Shown: piece after piece, positions 46,380 through 56,192 of the stretch
Position numbering within the stretch: position 1 is the stretch's first letter
How the letters are laid out: every line of letters starts with the position of its first letter
NCBI RefSeq assembly: GCF_030687535.1
Contig: NZ_CP117437.1
Span: forward strand, 4,857,501 to 4,921,500
Source of the DNA: Pseudomonas sp. FP2335
Lineage (GTDB): Bacteria; Pseudomonadota; Gammaproteobacteria; Pseudomonadales; Pseudomonadaceae
Reading direction: 5' to 3'
Length of the DNA stretch: 64,000 nucleotides
Made by a program: the position numbers and the translations under genes
The notes under the pieces: generated by a model
Databases searched by the model: none
What the model was told of the DNA's origin: nothing
Seen by the model: only the letters and a program-made list of their open reading frames with translations

Positions 46380-47822
46380 TCAGGCGACGCGATAACCCGG
46401 CCGGACAATCTTCATGCTCAACCCACAGGTCAGAACAAACGGCACCACGATCGCAATCACCATCCCGATCACGAAGCTGGGGATGTACTGCGGAATGATC
46501 GAGATAAACCCAGGCAAGCCACCGACCCCGATGGCCGACGCCTGCACCTTGTTCAGCGACAGGAAAATGCTGCCCAGCGCCGAGCCCAGCAGCGCGGCGT
46601 AGAACGGAAACTTGAAGCGCAGGTTCACCCCGAACATCGCTGGCTCCGTGATGCCGAAGTAGGCGGAAATCGCCGAGGTGGACGCCATGCTTTTGTCCCG
46701 CGCATTGCGGGTCATGTAGAACACCCCAAGCGCGGCGCTGCCTTGGGCCAGGTTGGACATGACAATCATCGGCCAGATAAAGGTGCCGCCCTGGGTCGAG
46801 ATGAGTTGCAGGTCCACGGCGAGGAACATGTGGTGCATGCCGGTGATTACCAACGGCGCATACAGCAGGCCGAAAATCGCCCCGCCGACCATCGGCGCCA
46901 GGTCGAACAGGGTGACTACGCCTTCGGTGATCAGGATGCCGAGGTGGCGGGTCACCGGGCCGATGATCGCCAGGGCCAGCACGCCGGTGACGACGATGGT
47001 GGTGATCGGTACGACGAGCAGTTGAATCGCGTTGGGCACCCGCGCCCGCAGCCATTTCTCGATGACACTCATCACATAGGCGGCCATCAGGATCGGCAGG
47101 ATCTGCCCCTGGTAGCCGACTTTTTCAATCTTGAACCAGCCGAAAATATCGAAGTACGGCAGGCTCTGGCCGTCGAGGCCGGCGACAGCTTTACCGTAGT
47201 TCCAGGCATTGAGCAGGTCCGGGTGCACCAGCATCAGGCCCAGCACGATGCCGAGGATTTCACTGCCGCCAAAGCGCTTGGCCGCCGACCAACCCACCAG
47301 CGCCGGCAGGAACACGAACGAGGTGTTGGCCATCAGGTTGATCAGGCTCCACAGGCCATCCAGGTTCGGATACGCCTCCAGCAGCGTCTTGCCCTCGATG
47401 AACATGCCCTTGGCACCCATCAGGTTGTTCACGCCCATCAACAGGCCGGCGATGATCAGCGCGGGCAGGATCGGCATGAACACATCGGAGAACACCCGCA
47501 CCAGGCGCTGCATGGCGTTGGTCTTGTCGGCGCCTTTTTTCTTCACGTCGGCGATGGTGGCGGCGGCGAGGCCGGTCTGTTCGCGCAGGGCGGCGTAGAC
47601 CTTTTCCACTTCGCCGGGGCCGATGACCACCTGGAACAGGCCGCCGGTGAAGAACGAGCCCTTGACCAGATCGACCTGGTTCAGCGCACTGCCGTTGACC
47701 AGGCTCGGGTCCTTCAACGCCAGGCGCAGGCGAGTCACACAGTGGGCGGCTTGCTCAAGATTGTCGCTGCCACCGAGGTGTTCGAGGATCTCGCGGGCAA
47801 TGTTCGAATAGTCGTGGCTCAT
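46380..47822 (-). CDS. treP: PTS trehalose permease EIIBC
   Basis: 480 residues. N-terminal EIIB (about 5-80) has the active cysteine C28 in AAHCVTRLRL. EIIC follows (about 105-475) with GMHHMFLAVDLQLI and a TEPAMFGVNLRFKFPF motif. It imports and phosphorylates trehalose; EIIA comes from the fusion protein at 40623-43139. It is the first gene of the minus-strand tre operon, divergent from treR. The symbol treB is also used for this type. Confidence 0.93.
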   Translation of the reverse strand: MSHDYSNIAREILEHLGGSDNLEQAAHCVTRLRLALKDPSLVNGSALNQVDLVKGSFFTGGLFQVVIGPGEVEKVYAALREQTGLAAATIADVKKKGADKTNAMQRLVRVFSDVFMPILPALIIAGLLMGVNNLMGAKGMFIEGKTLLEAYPNLDGLWSLINLMANTSFVFLPALVGWSAAKRFGGSEILGIVLGLMLVHPDLLNAWNYGKAVAGLDGQSLPYFDIFGWFKIEKVGYQGQILPILMAAYVMSVIEKWLRARVPNAIQLLVVPITTIVVTGVLALAIIGPVTRHLGILITEGVVTLFDLAPMVGGAIFGLLYAPLVITGMHHMFLAVDLQLISTQGGTFIWPMIVMSNLAQGSAALGVFYMTRNARDKSMASTSAISAYFGITEPAMFGVNLRFKFPFYAALLGSALGSIFLSLNKVQASAIGVGGLPGFISIIPQYIPSFVIGMVIAIVVPFVLTCGLSMKIVRPGYRVA

Positions 47823-47888
47823 GCTTGGTTTCCACTTTGGTTTTTTTTATTGGGGGGCAGTCATTGGCAGCACGCCGAGGGCAAAAGT

Positions 47889-47930
47889 ACTCGTCTGTAC
47901 GAGTTAAAGCAACAACTCGTACAGACGAGT
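47889..47930. promoter_or_regulatory. Perfect 17-bp-arm inverted repeat, probable TreR operator
   Basis: ACTCGTCTGTACGAGTT (47889-47905) and its exact reverse complement (47914-47930) have an eight-base spacer. Each arm itself contains the palindrome TCGT-CTGT-ACGA, so this looks like two GntR-dimer sites. It lies between divergent treP and treR and could control both. Confidence 0.82.
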
Positions 47931-48039
47931 TACAAAAAGTTTATTCGGTGTAGGACCCGACTCACTGTAGGTCGAATGGACAAACCCCACCCATGCCACT
48001 AAGGTTCCTGCCTGAACGCAAAGGCACAGAGCCATCCCC

Positions 48040-48744
48040 ATGAGCAAATACAACCAGATCTATACCGATCTGCTTGCCAGCATCACCACTGAACGCCTGC
48101 AACGCGGCACGCGCCTCCCCTCCGAAACCGAACTGATGCACAGCTACCAGGCCAGCCGCGGCACCGTGCGCCGAGCTATCGAGCAGTTGCAGGAGCGCGG
48201 CTTTGCGCAAAAGATCCACGGCAAGGGCACCTTCGTGCTGTCGCCCAACCCGATTGAATTCCAACTGGGCGGCATCGTCAGCTTCCATGAAACCCACGCC
48301 GACCTGGGCGATGACGTACGCACCGACGTCGTCGAGTTCACCCAGTTCCCGCTGGAAGGTTCACTGCTGCAACATATCGAAGCCGAACCCGGCACCCTGA
48401 TCACCCGCATCAAACGGGTGCGGCGCATCGGCGGCAAACGGGTGATCCTCGACATCAACCATTTCGTCGCCGAGCTGATCCCCGGCCTGGACCGCAGCAT
48501 CGCCGAGCAGTCGATCTACGCGTTTATCGAACAGACCCTGCAACTGCAAATTGCCTACGCCCAGCGCACCATCGAAGCCCTGCCCCGCAGCAAGGACGAC
48601 CAGGCACACCTCGACCTCGAAGGCCAAAGCCATGTGATCGTGGTGAGCAACCAGACGTTTTTGCAGGATGGGCGGCAGTTCGAGTACACCGAGTCGCGGC
48701 ATACGTTGGATAAGTTTTACTTTTCTGATATTGCGCGGCGGTGA
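48040..48744 (+). CDS. treR: Trehalose operon repressor, GntR/HutC family
   Basis: 234 residues. The winged helix-turn-helix (about 8-70: LPSETELMHSYQASRGTVRRAIEQL, then KIHGKGTFVL) is followed by a UTRA domain (about 85-230). The effector is likely trehalose-6-P, as in Gram-positive TreR of the same family. It is divergent from treP with a palindromic operator between. Confidence 0.9.
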   Translation: MSKYNQIYTDLLASITTERLQRGTRLPSETELMHSYQASRGTVRRAIEQLQERGFAQKIHGKGTFVLSPNPIEFQLGGIVSFHETHADLGDDVRTDVVEFTQFPLEGSLLQHIEAEPGTLITRIKRVRRIGGKRVILDINHFVAELIPGLDRSIAEQSIYAFIEQTLQLQIAYAQRTIEALPRSKDDQAHLDLEGQSHVIVVSNQTFLQDGRQFEYTESRHTLDKFYFSDIARR

Positions 48745-49097
48745 GCGACATCTGGCTGAGCAATGCGGGGCGAAGCGGCGCTCGTTGAGCGCTGCTAAAT
48801 AGCCTCCGATCGGTTAGCACCAATCACCCGTTCCCTGCGCAAAAGCGCCAATCGTCGCAGATAGCAAGCCATTGGCCGTTAATTGTCGGCGCTGTCCGAA
48901 GGCGCTTGCCTCGCTTACCACTATTGCGCGCGGCTGCCGGAACGAATTCAAAGTGCCACTAGTCGCAAATATTGCAGAAACAAGAGGGGCCGGCCGACAC
49001 GCTTCCATGAGAGCAGTGTTTAGCCCTGCTCGGTCCAGGGGGGAAAGGAAAATCCGTTTGGGTATTTATCTGGCCGTATTTTCAGAGCTTTAGATAT
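48745..49097. other. Gap between treR and the GGDEF-EAL gene
   Basis: About 350 bases without a recognisable gene. A GCGCTC-gtt-GAGCGC hairpin lies near 48778-48792, just past treR, without a T run. The second half looks A/T-richer and may hold the promoter of the downstream gene, but no clear -35/-10 pair stood out. Confidence 0.5.
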
Positions 49098-51044
49098 ATG
49101 AAGAAAACACTGCGCGGCTTGCGAGCGCTCATGTCTGTGCCCAAGGACAATCCCGGTCTGGTCAAGGCGCAATACATCGCGCTGTCTCGCCAGTTGCCCA
49201 TGATGTATTTCATCCTGCTGGTCAACAGCCTGATGCTGGCGGGCACCCACTTTGCGGTCGCGCCGCGCTGGCTGGTGGTGTATTGCCCTTTGATCATGAC
49301 GTTGTTCGGGGTGATTCGTGCAGCGCAATGGATATGCACGCGCAGTCGCTCGCGCAGCCCGGCGCAGATGCTGACGGCGCTTAAGCGCACCAATATGCTC
49401 GCGCCGTTTGTCGCCGCGGCGTTCACCGCCTGGTCGCTGGCGCTGTTTCCTTATGGCGACAGCTATTCCCAGGCGCATGTCGCCTTTTATATGGCGATCA
49501 CCGTCATCGGCTGCATTTTTTGCATGATGCACCTGCTGCCGGCAGCCCTGGCCACTACTGCAGTGGTCAACTCGGCGTTCGTGGTGTTCTTCGCATCCAC
49601 CCATATCATTTCCTTTGTGGCCACTGCGATTGACGTCCTGCTGGTGTCCATCGCCATGCTGATCATTCTCAAGGCGCAGTACGCCGACTTCACCCGGCTG
49701 GTGAACATGCAAGCGCAGACGGCAAAACTCAGCGAGGAAAACCTTCAACTGGCCAACCAGGACAGCCTGACCGGGCTTGCCAATCGGCGGCAATTTTTTT
49801 CCAGCCTCGATACGCTGCTGTCCCGCGCCAGCGAGCAGGAGGTTCGCCTGGCTGTGGGGCTGATCGACCTGGATGGCTTCAAGCCGGTCAACGATCTCTA
49901 TGGCCATAGCATCGGTGACAAACTGCTCTATCTGGTTGGCCAGCGCCTGACCGGGTTACTCGACGAAGAAGTACACCTGGCGCGGCTGGGAGGCGACGAG
50001 TTCGGTCTGATCATCACTCAGGCCATGAGCGACGACCAGTTGCAGGCCTTTGGCGAGAGAATCTGCGCCAGTATGCGCGAGCCGTTTCTGCTGGTGGACA
50101 TCCCTATTCAGATCAGTGCGTCACTGGGCATCGCGACCTTCCCGGATCAGGCATCCAGCGCCACACAAGTGTATGAATACTCCGACTATGCCCTCTACCA
50201 GAGCAAGCGCCACCGTCCAGGCTCGGTCTGCCTGTTCAGCTCAGCCCATCGCCAGCAGCTCAATCGCGAAGGGCTGACCGAACAGGCCCTGCGCAGGGCC
50301 GATCTGGAGTGTGAGTTTTACATGGTGTTCCAACCCATCGTGGATGTTCACAGTCAGCAAACAGTCGCCTTCGAGGCGTTGGCACGCTGGGAAAGCCCGG
50401 AGCTGGGTAACGTCCCGCCAAGTGAGTTCATCCCGATTGCCGAGCGTATCGGCATGATCAATCGCCTCACTGTACCGTTGCTGAACAAGGCGCTGGACGC
50501 GGCAACGAGCTGGCCTGCGGGCATCCGCCTGTCATTCAACCTGTCCGCTCACGACTGTGGTTCGCAGGACGCCGCCCAGCAGATCGTCGAGCAGATCAAG
50601 AACAGCCGTTTCGACCCGCCCTCTCTCGATCTGGAAATCACCGAAACCGCGGCCATCCAAGACCTGCCGCAGACCCAGCGGGCGATCAGCCAGTTTCGCG
50701 AACTGGGCTGTGGCATTTCTCTCGACGACTTCGGCACCGGCTATTCCAGCCTGAGCCAGATCCATGCGCTGTCGCTGACCAAACTGAAGGTGGACCGAAC
50801 CTTCGTCACCAACATCCACCTCGACCCGGCTCGCTTCAAGATCGTCAAGTCGCTGATTGCCATGTGCCAGGACATGCAGTTGGAATGCATCGTCGAAGGC
50901 GTGGAAACCGCCGAAGAACTCGACGCCCTGAAAGACCTCGGCTGCGCCTGGGCCCAAGGCTACCTGTTCTCCAAACCCATGCACGCCAGTGACATCAGTA
51001 CCTGGCTTGAACGCGAGCAACTGGCCAAGTTGCAGGTGGTTTAA
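49098..51044 (+). CDS. Membrane GGDEF-EAL protein (cyclic-di-GMP turnover)
   Basis: 648 residues. The N-terminal half (about 30-205) has roughly six hydrophobic segments, then a short coiled linker. GGDEF domain: LANQDSLTGLANRR, with intact RLGGDEFG at 298-302; no RxxD inhibitory site is visible at the usual place. EAL domain: EAL at 426-428, LEITETA, DDFGTGYSSL, KVDRTFV, EGVETAEEL and AQGYLFSKP. All residues for phosphodiesterase activity are there, so both activities are possible. No strong ribosome site precedes the ATG at 49098, and the next in-frame ATG (49140) is an alternative start. Confidence 0.9.
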   Translation: MKKTLRGLRALMSVPKDNPGLVKAQYIALSRQLPMMYFILLVNSLMLAGTHFAVAPRWLVVYCPLIMTLFGVIRAAQWICTRSRSRSPAQMLTALKRTNMLAPFVAAAFTAWSLALFPYGDSYSQAHVAFYMAITVIGCIFCMMHLLPAALATTAVVNSAFVVFFASTHIISFVATAIDVLLVSIAMLIILKAQYADFTRLVNMQAQTAKLSEENLQLANQDSLTGLANRRQFFSSLDTLLSRASEQEVRLAVGLIDLDGFKPVNDLYGHSIGDKLLYLVGQRLTGLLDEEVHLARLGGDEFGLIITQAMSDDQLQAFGERICASMREPFLLVDIPIQISASLGIATFPDQASSATQVYEYSDYALYQSKRHRPGSVCLFSSAHRQQLNREGLTEQALRRADLECEFYMVFQPIVDVHSQQTVAFEALARWESPELGNVPPSEFIPIAERIGMINRLTVPLLNKALDAATSWPAGIRLSFNLSAHDCGSQDAAQQIVEQIKNSRFDPPSLDLEITETAAIQDLPQTQRAISQFRELGCGISLDDFGTGYSSLSQIHALSLTKLKVDRTFVTNIHLDPARFKIVKSLIAMCQDMQLECIVEGVETAEELDALKDLGCAWAQGYLFSKPMHASDISTWLEREQLAKLQVV

Positions 51045-51106
51045 ACCGCCGAAGAGGGCAAGGCGCAACTCGCGCTCATGCCGAAGCGACAGCGAAGGTG
51101 GCAGGC

Positions 51107-51142
51107 CAAAAAAGCAGAAAGCCCGCAGTTACGCGGGCTTTC
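51107..51142 (-). terminator. Minus-strand terminator, probably the ancestral guaA terminator
   Basis: A perfect 10-bp stem (GAAAGCCCGC 51117-51126 with GCGGGCTTTC 51133-51142) has a six-base loop. Read on the minus strand it is followed by TGCTTTTTTG. The plus-strand GGDEF-EAL gene beside it would need a T run on the other side, which is absent. Its orientation fits a gene transcribed from the right, now the STAND gene and formerly guaA (inference). Confidence 0.75.
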
Positions 51143-51183
51143 GGGGTATTTCTTAGCACTTGATGCCGGTCGGTACCGGACGC

Positions 51184-51202
51184 GGGATCATTCCCACTCT
51201 AT
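51184..51202. other. att-like repeat, distal end of the guaA island
   Basis: GGGATCATTCCCACTCTAT matches GGGGTCACTCCCACTCAAT at the guaA 3' end (56237-56255) at 16 of 19 positions, in the same orientation. It marks the probable far boundary of inserted DNA. Confidence 0.6.
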
Positions 51203-51473
51203 TATCAATAGGCACATATAAACCCTTGGAACCGAACTTTTTAAAGCAACTGCTATTTCGAGACCATGAGAAATACCATACGGGAAACTCCTCTTGAGGG
51301 TGATATCGCTAGGAAACACCTACCCAGGGCAACGCCGATAAAAGCTGCCGCATCAACACCGGAATCCGGAGAACATCAGCCCATAATCGAATCGAGCGAC
51401 CGATTGGGATATCGTCGCATCCAAGCTGTGGGAGGCCAGGAAGTGGACGGGTTGAGCGGATACGGCTTGGGCC
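51203..51473. other. Non-coding end of the island
   Basis: About 270 bases between the att-like repeat and the stop of the 1540-residue gene. Short reading frames exist on both strands, but none has convincing codon use or matches a known family. No integrase motifs (R...HxxR...Y) were found on either strand. Confidence 0.5.
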
Positions 51474-54400
51474 TTAACGGCGCAGCGCAAATTCTGCAGC
51501 GTCCTCTGCGCCGTGAACCTCAGCGTCAAGCAGGCGCTCGTAGATCGTCATCGCACGAGTTTTGATCTCTATTGGTGAACGCTGAAGTGCAATCACAAGC
51601 CCTATAAATTCGCCGTCGTACAACCCTCCAACGGTCCTATCTGGCGATGTACGTGCAAGCTCAGTTGCAGCCTCTGCGATTTCAAGCACCAGCATTTCAA
51701 AGCCTGGATAAAGCAACAGGTGCTGAAGCGAGCGTACAAACAACAGCCCCATCGATTCTCTGAGCAGATCAATATTTACTGCAACAGAAGCCAGCAGGGC
51801 TCGCGTCATTTCATCGGGAGGTAATCGCTCGCCACGATCTACAGCTGTAGATAGAGCATGAGCCTCGAACCCACTGACAATGCTGGCGACAGAAATGAGG
51901 TAGGCATGCGAGCGGCTTCGAATATCGAGATCGAGTTCACGCCATCCCGCTGCAGCCGCAAATAACACGCCAGACCTGGCAGAAATATCATGCCCGGCCA
52001 TCACCACTTCGACTATCTTGCCCATCCCACAAGAAGCAGCGCTATCGACAATCACGCTAGCAGCAGAGAACTCACCACCAATCTGCCTAAGCTTATGATC
52101 GCTATGACTGAGCCAGAAGTTGACAATCTCCTGCTGTAGGCTCGTATGCATGCGAACGCGCAGGCGCCACAACGACTGGACTACAGCTGCATCTTCAAAC
52201 GCCGCTGGAAACCTCCGCCAGATCGCCTCAATCAGCTCGCCCACTCTTGCCGCATCTGCCCACCAAAGTTCATGCGACCTGAACATTAGGATTGCACTCC
52301 AAACCTCGGGATCTTCAGGATAAGTAACGTGTAGTTCCAACTCCGAAAGCCAACCATCACAATCCACGCCGTCACGATAAAGATATCCCGCGGCGATCGC
52401 AGACAGCAGCGTGAAATTGCGCTGAGGGAGAAAATGCATGCCGCCGCCCCGGCCAAATAGCATGGCCTCAGGGCGTTGATCTGGTTTCTCATTCCGCTCA
52501 CGATTGGATTTGTTTAAGTCGGCATGACGTAGTGTTTCTGCGGCTAACACATTGGGGTCGCGCTGCAGCCAGCCCTTGAGCAACTCGATGTCACGACCCT
52601 CCAGACCTCTCAGGCGTTTAGCGAGTACCTCCATGGCGCTGGCAACGTCGTGGCGAAAGCTAGTCGACGAAAAGCCACGGGATTGGGCATCCCAAATCAA
52701 AGTTTTTTGTATCTGAGCGTCGACTGCCTCAACCGACGAAAGCTCTCTAATCGCGGCGCCTGTAACCTGCTCGTGCAGACCCGGTTGTAAACGCGGAATG
52801 ATACGAAGAACACGATCTGGGAACGACTTCGCAAACGCGGCAAAAGCCCGAGACAACTCAGTAACACCGCCCTTCAGCCAGTGTTTCGGATGCTCATGAC
52901 GGCCAGTATGGTCGTTTACTGCAACGAACATTTTGATAATCGCATCGTCACTGGCTTTCGCCATCTGATCGTGGCTCATGGGTGATCCAACGAACTGCGC
53001 CATCCTCTGACCGCCACGTTTTGCTTTTAGCGTGGGCTGTTCGATCTGCCACTCCTCAACTTGCCTACGACGACGGGGCGTCAGCACGTGCACAGGTAGT
53101 TCGGCAAGTAAACTCAACCTCCGCTCATCAGACCAACGGAGCAATTGCCTTCTATGGGCAGGATCTTGCTCTTCCTGTAATTCTTCCCCCCAAGGCTCCC
53201 AAGCCTCGATGTAATCGCGAATCCGCTCAATATCAGCGAGAGAGAGGTAGGGAGTGATCTGGGCAATCAGTGCGCTTGACGACCAACCGCAGATCACGTG
53301 GCCGACACTTCTTTCATCGTCGAACGTGTCGCTACCTAGATGAAGACGCCGCTGATCGGCCAGGAGAAACGCGAGCGCATACTCAGCAAATACAGCCGAG
53401 TTCGCCGCCAGGGTATCGGCCACTAGCGACTGGACCTCGTCAATTTCTACAGCAACAACAGTTGCAAGCAAGGTGCGCACACCTGGCGGGTCAGAAACTG
53501 CTGACTCTTCGAGCACACTTCGCAGAAGCTGCGTCAAAAGCCCCTCTCCAGAGTCATGTTCCCAATCGTATGGAACAGATATCGATTGCGGATACCGATG
53601 CCCTGGCCGTCCATCACCAATCTCTCGCGATGCCAACCCGACAAACCAAGGCAGGAGCCGTTCGGCACAATAGAGCGGTGCGGCTGCCGCAATCTTTTCA
53701 ACACCATAAACCCTGATGCCATTGTGCCGATCCGCAGGCTGGAACTCAGCCCAAAATGAGATGAGATCCAAAGCAACGTGAGTATTGCCATTCTCATGCA
53801 AAGTCTTGGCGTAATGGGATATCGCCCAATCTGCCAACATCGTTCGATTAAAGATCGTACGGACATGAGCGATTGCACGGTCGGTCGCAATACCAGAACG
53901 CTCAAAGAGACTAAACACGTCTCCATCATGTGAAGCTTCCGACCAATAGCGGTCGACCAGATCCATAACTTGGCTCGAGTCCTGAGCAACTTCTCGAACG
54001 AGCAGCATGATTGCATTCCAGCGATGCTTTTCGTCCTGTAGAAGAAAAGGAAGGAGCGGCAGCACCCCTGATCTCCAGCACGGCCATCTTGTCGCTAGCT
54101 GCCTGAATGCCCGATTCGCAAGTACATGATCGTTACGCGCCATCCAATCGACCCAAGCAATATCACTTGCGCTCGGATCATCAACACTCGCCAAATAATC
54201 GGCCACAAGATGGCGCAAATGTCTGCGTGTCTTGGGGTTTGGTAGCAACAAGCGAATAGCAACCTCATAGGAAGCCATATCAACCCTTCGCATGTGCTCA
54301 AGGCCGCGCAGGACTGTTCCCCGCGCGAATAATCCTTCTTGGCGACTCCATGCGTAATCAGCCAGCTCTTGTGCAGTTCGGAGTGTCTTAGCCTGGAAAT

Positions 54401-56096
54401 CATCGAGCCATGACTGATGACTGAATCCGATATTGGCGTCTTCACGGATGACGATGCCAATCGCCTCGGCCCAACGCAGCATCTCGCTGTAATCAGGATC
54501 ATAGTAAGCGGCCGGCCGCCAGAGGCTCTCACACTGCGTCATGTCAGCTGCGAGTTGGCGTAAGAACGCCAGACACGAAGCACGCGCGGTCCCTACAGGT
54601 AGTTTTTTGTCGAGCCATCGATCAAGTAAGTTTGCTGCTGTGAAATCCACAGGATTCAAGCCAGATTTGGCAAGATCGACGTATATACCGAGAGCGAAAG
54701 GTGTACGCAGCGCCTCTTTGAGACTATCCGGCAAGACCGTGGAGTCGATACCGAGCTCACCAAGCAGTGTGGATATTCGCTCGAACGGAGGCAGAGTGAG
54801 TAGTAACTCATCCGCATCAAGCAACTTAAATCGAGCGTCGAACTTCGCCTCAAATGGTCGCGAAGAAACTATGACATGAATGGGAAGTTTATTGCCCTCT
54901 TGACTCTCTGCTTCCCGTAGCCGAGACGCAAGGCGAAGTAAGACCTGCATGCGCTGTGAACTCTGGTCCATCACTTCACTGACAGCGTCAAGCTGATCAA
55001 TGATCAGCACAACCGGGGCTTCAACCGCCAGCGAGAGAAGCTCCTGTTCGATATCACCTGACATACCAAGATCGCAAGCAAGGTCGGCGAAATTCACAAT
55101 ATTAGGGCTAAGCATGTCGGCCTTTATCGCGAGCACAATCTGGCCGCGGGCTTTGAGGGCACAATACAGCTCGGCGAGAAGTGCTGACTTCCCAGTCCCT
55201 GCTCCTCCGACGACCAGCGTGGAGCCTGCAGGATGCCGATTGATCCGCTGGACCAGATCATCGAACTCTGGTCGCTCTATATGCTGCCCCCAAATCAGTT
55301 GAGGCCAGTCGGCCAGACCGCGCGACCCGAGCGTAATATCTTCTTCAACGTAAGCTCTGGTGAATGTCTGTGTGCTCTTTGAGACCAAGCCAACTGCAGC
55401 AAACTGAGCCTCAATCATGGCCTCGGCATCCTCCACAGCCACGACAAGTTGGACTTTGAAAAAACGCTGACGGACAGCAGGGATGCACTCCAGTAACGCA
55501 TCGAGGTCGACTGGTCTAAGAAGCTCATATTTCAGACTCTTCAGGGCCGTCCTGATGCCTGGCATGACAGCCTCGATATTCAGCATCGAGAACGCTTCAT
55601 ACTTTTTAATAACGTCGGTAGCCAGACTTAGAAGCTCTGTTTCATTGGCAGTTAGCCAAGTCTGTGGCGCATCGAAAAAATCGATTGTAGTGCCGGCAGG
55701 ATCCGAAGCAAGGGCAAGAATAAATCGGAAACCGGCCGGGTCCGGCATAAGCGCCGGCTCAAGCACGACATTTAGAAGGAACTTGATTACCTCACGGAGC
55801 GTGTCCGGCCGAGTGAAACCAGCTTTAACCTTTTTGCACTGAATAAGCCCAACCGGCAGCTCATCCTTCGTGAGCCAAACATCCCGCCCCTGGTCAGCTC
55901 CTGTGACCATCAAACGAGCATTGCTGTACCACGGAAAATCAGACGCACGCCCTCTATAGATGCTGTACAGGAGGAGCTCAAAATCAGCGTCCGTTAACGC
56001 AAGATAATTTGCTCTATCTGGTCCCACGCGCCCTTCGTCCAAGGCTTCGACGTGAGCGTATGCAACGTCAATCTCATCATCTGTGAGGAGTTTCAT
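51474..56096 (-). CDS. STAND-type NTPase with N-terminal Mrr-like nuclease (Avs-like antiphage protein)
   Basis: 1540 residues from the ATG at 56096 (GGAAG seven bases before). N-terminal PD-(D/E)xK signature of the Mrr type: DFELLLYSIYR (E40), GADQGRDV (D68, D72) and GLIQCKK (Q86, K88). A P-loop NTPase follows: Walker A GGAGTGKS (297-304), Walker B VVLIIDQLD (D367, D370), and IHVIVSSRPF. From about residue 500 on the protein looks mostly helical, consistent with a repeat sensor, with no domain I can name. Known Avs proteins (for example Avs4 with an Mrr-type nuclease) have this order and size, and act by sensing phage proteins and cutting DNA. Codon use looks A/T-richer than in neighbours. 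It is the only gene between two att-like repeats. Confidence 0.85.
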   Translation of the reverse strand: MKLLTDDEIDVAYAHVEALDEGRVGPDRANYLALTDADFELLLYSIYRGRASDFPWYSNARLMVTGADQGRDVWLTKDELPVGLIQCKKVKAGFTRPDTLREVIKFLLNVVLEPALMPDPAGFRFILALASDPAGTTIDFFDAPQTWLTANETELLSLATDVIKKYEAFSMLNIEAVMPGIRTALKSLKYELLRPVDLDALLECIPAVRQRFFKVQLVVAVEDAEAMIEAQFAAVGLVSKSTQTFTRAYVEEDITLGSRGLADWPQLIWGQHIERPEFDDLVQRINRHPAGSTLVVGGAGTGKSALLAELYCALKARGQIVLAIKADMLSPNIVNFADLACDLGMSGDIEQELLSLAVEAPVVLIIDQLDAVSEVMDQSSQRMQVLLRLASRLREAESQEGNKLPIHVIVSSRPFEAKFDARFKLLDADELLLTLPPFERISTLLGELGIDSTVLPDSLKEALRTPFALGIYVDLAKSGLNPVDFTAANLLDRWLDKKLPVGTARASCLAFLRQLAADMTQCESLWRPAAYYDPDYSEMLRWAEAIGIVIREDANIGFSHQSWLDDFQAKTLRTAQELADYAWSRQEGLFARGTVLRGLEHMRRVDMASYEVAIRLLLPNPKTRRHLRHLVADYLASVDDPSASDIAWVDWMARNDHVLANRAFRQLATRWPCWRSGVLPLLPFLLQDEKHRWNAIMLLVREVAQDSSQVMDLVDRYWSEASHDGDVFSLFERSGIATDRAIAHVRTIFNRTMLADWAISHYAKTLHENGNTHVALDLISFWAEFQPADRHNGIRVYGVEKIAAAAPLYCAERLLPWFVGLASREIGDGRPGHRYPQSISVPYDWEHDSGEGLLTQLLRSVLEESAVSDPPGVRTLLATVVAVEIDEVQSLVADTLAANSAVFAEYALAFLLADQRRLHLGSDTFDDERSVGHVICGWSSSALIAQITPYLSLADIERIRDYIEAWEPWGEELQEEQDPAHRRQLLRWSDERRLSLLAELPVHVLTPRRRRQVEEWQIEQPTLKAKRGGQRMAQFVGSPMSHDQMAKASDDAIIKMFVAVNDHTGRHEHPKHWLKGGVTELSRAFAAFAKSFPDRVLRIIPRLQPGLHEQVTGAAIRELSSVEAVDAQIQKTLIWDAQSRGFSSTSFRHDVASAMEVLAKRLRGLEGRDIELLKGWLQRDPNVLAAETLRHADLNKSNRERNEKPDQRPEAMLFGRGGGMHFLPQRNFTLLSAIAAGYLYRDGVDCDGWLSELELHVTYPEDPEVWSAILMFRSHELWWADAARVGELIEAIWRRFPAAFEDAAVVQSLWRLRVRMHTSLQQEIVNFWLSHSDHKLRQIGGEFSAASVIVDSAASCGMGKIVEVVMAGHDISARSGVLFAAAAGWRELDLDIRSRSHAYLISVASIVSGFEAHALSTAVDRGERLPPDEMTRALLASVAVNIDLLRESMGLLFVRSLQHLLLYPGFEMLVLEIAEAATELARTSPDRTVGGLYDGEFIGLVIALQRSPIEIKTRAMTIYERLLDAEVHGAEDAAEFALRR

Positions 56097-56192
56097 TCTG
56101 GTCTTCCGTGTTTGAAAATATCCAGCTATCGTCGAGAGCTGCCACTAACACAATTCGGCTCTTTCAATAGCGAGAATAAGCCATTCGCTCGG

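Noticed and set aside
46335..48002. A 555-codon open frame on the plus strand
   Set aside because: Antisense to treP and covers the tre operator; low-complexity His/Gln composition.
51266..51565. A 99-codon plus-strand frame at the end of the island
   Set aside because: It overlaps the 3' end of the 1540-residue gene in antisense, has no ribosome site and no family resemblance.
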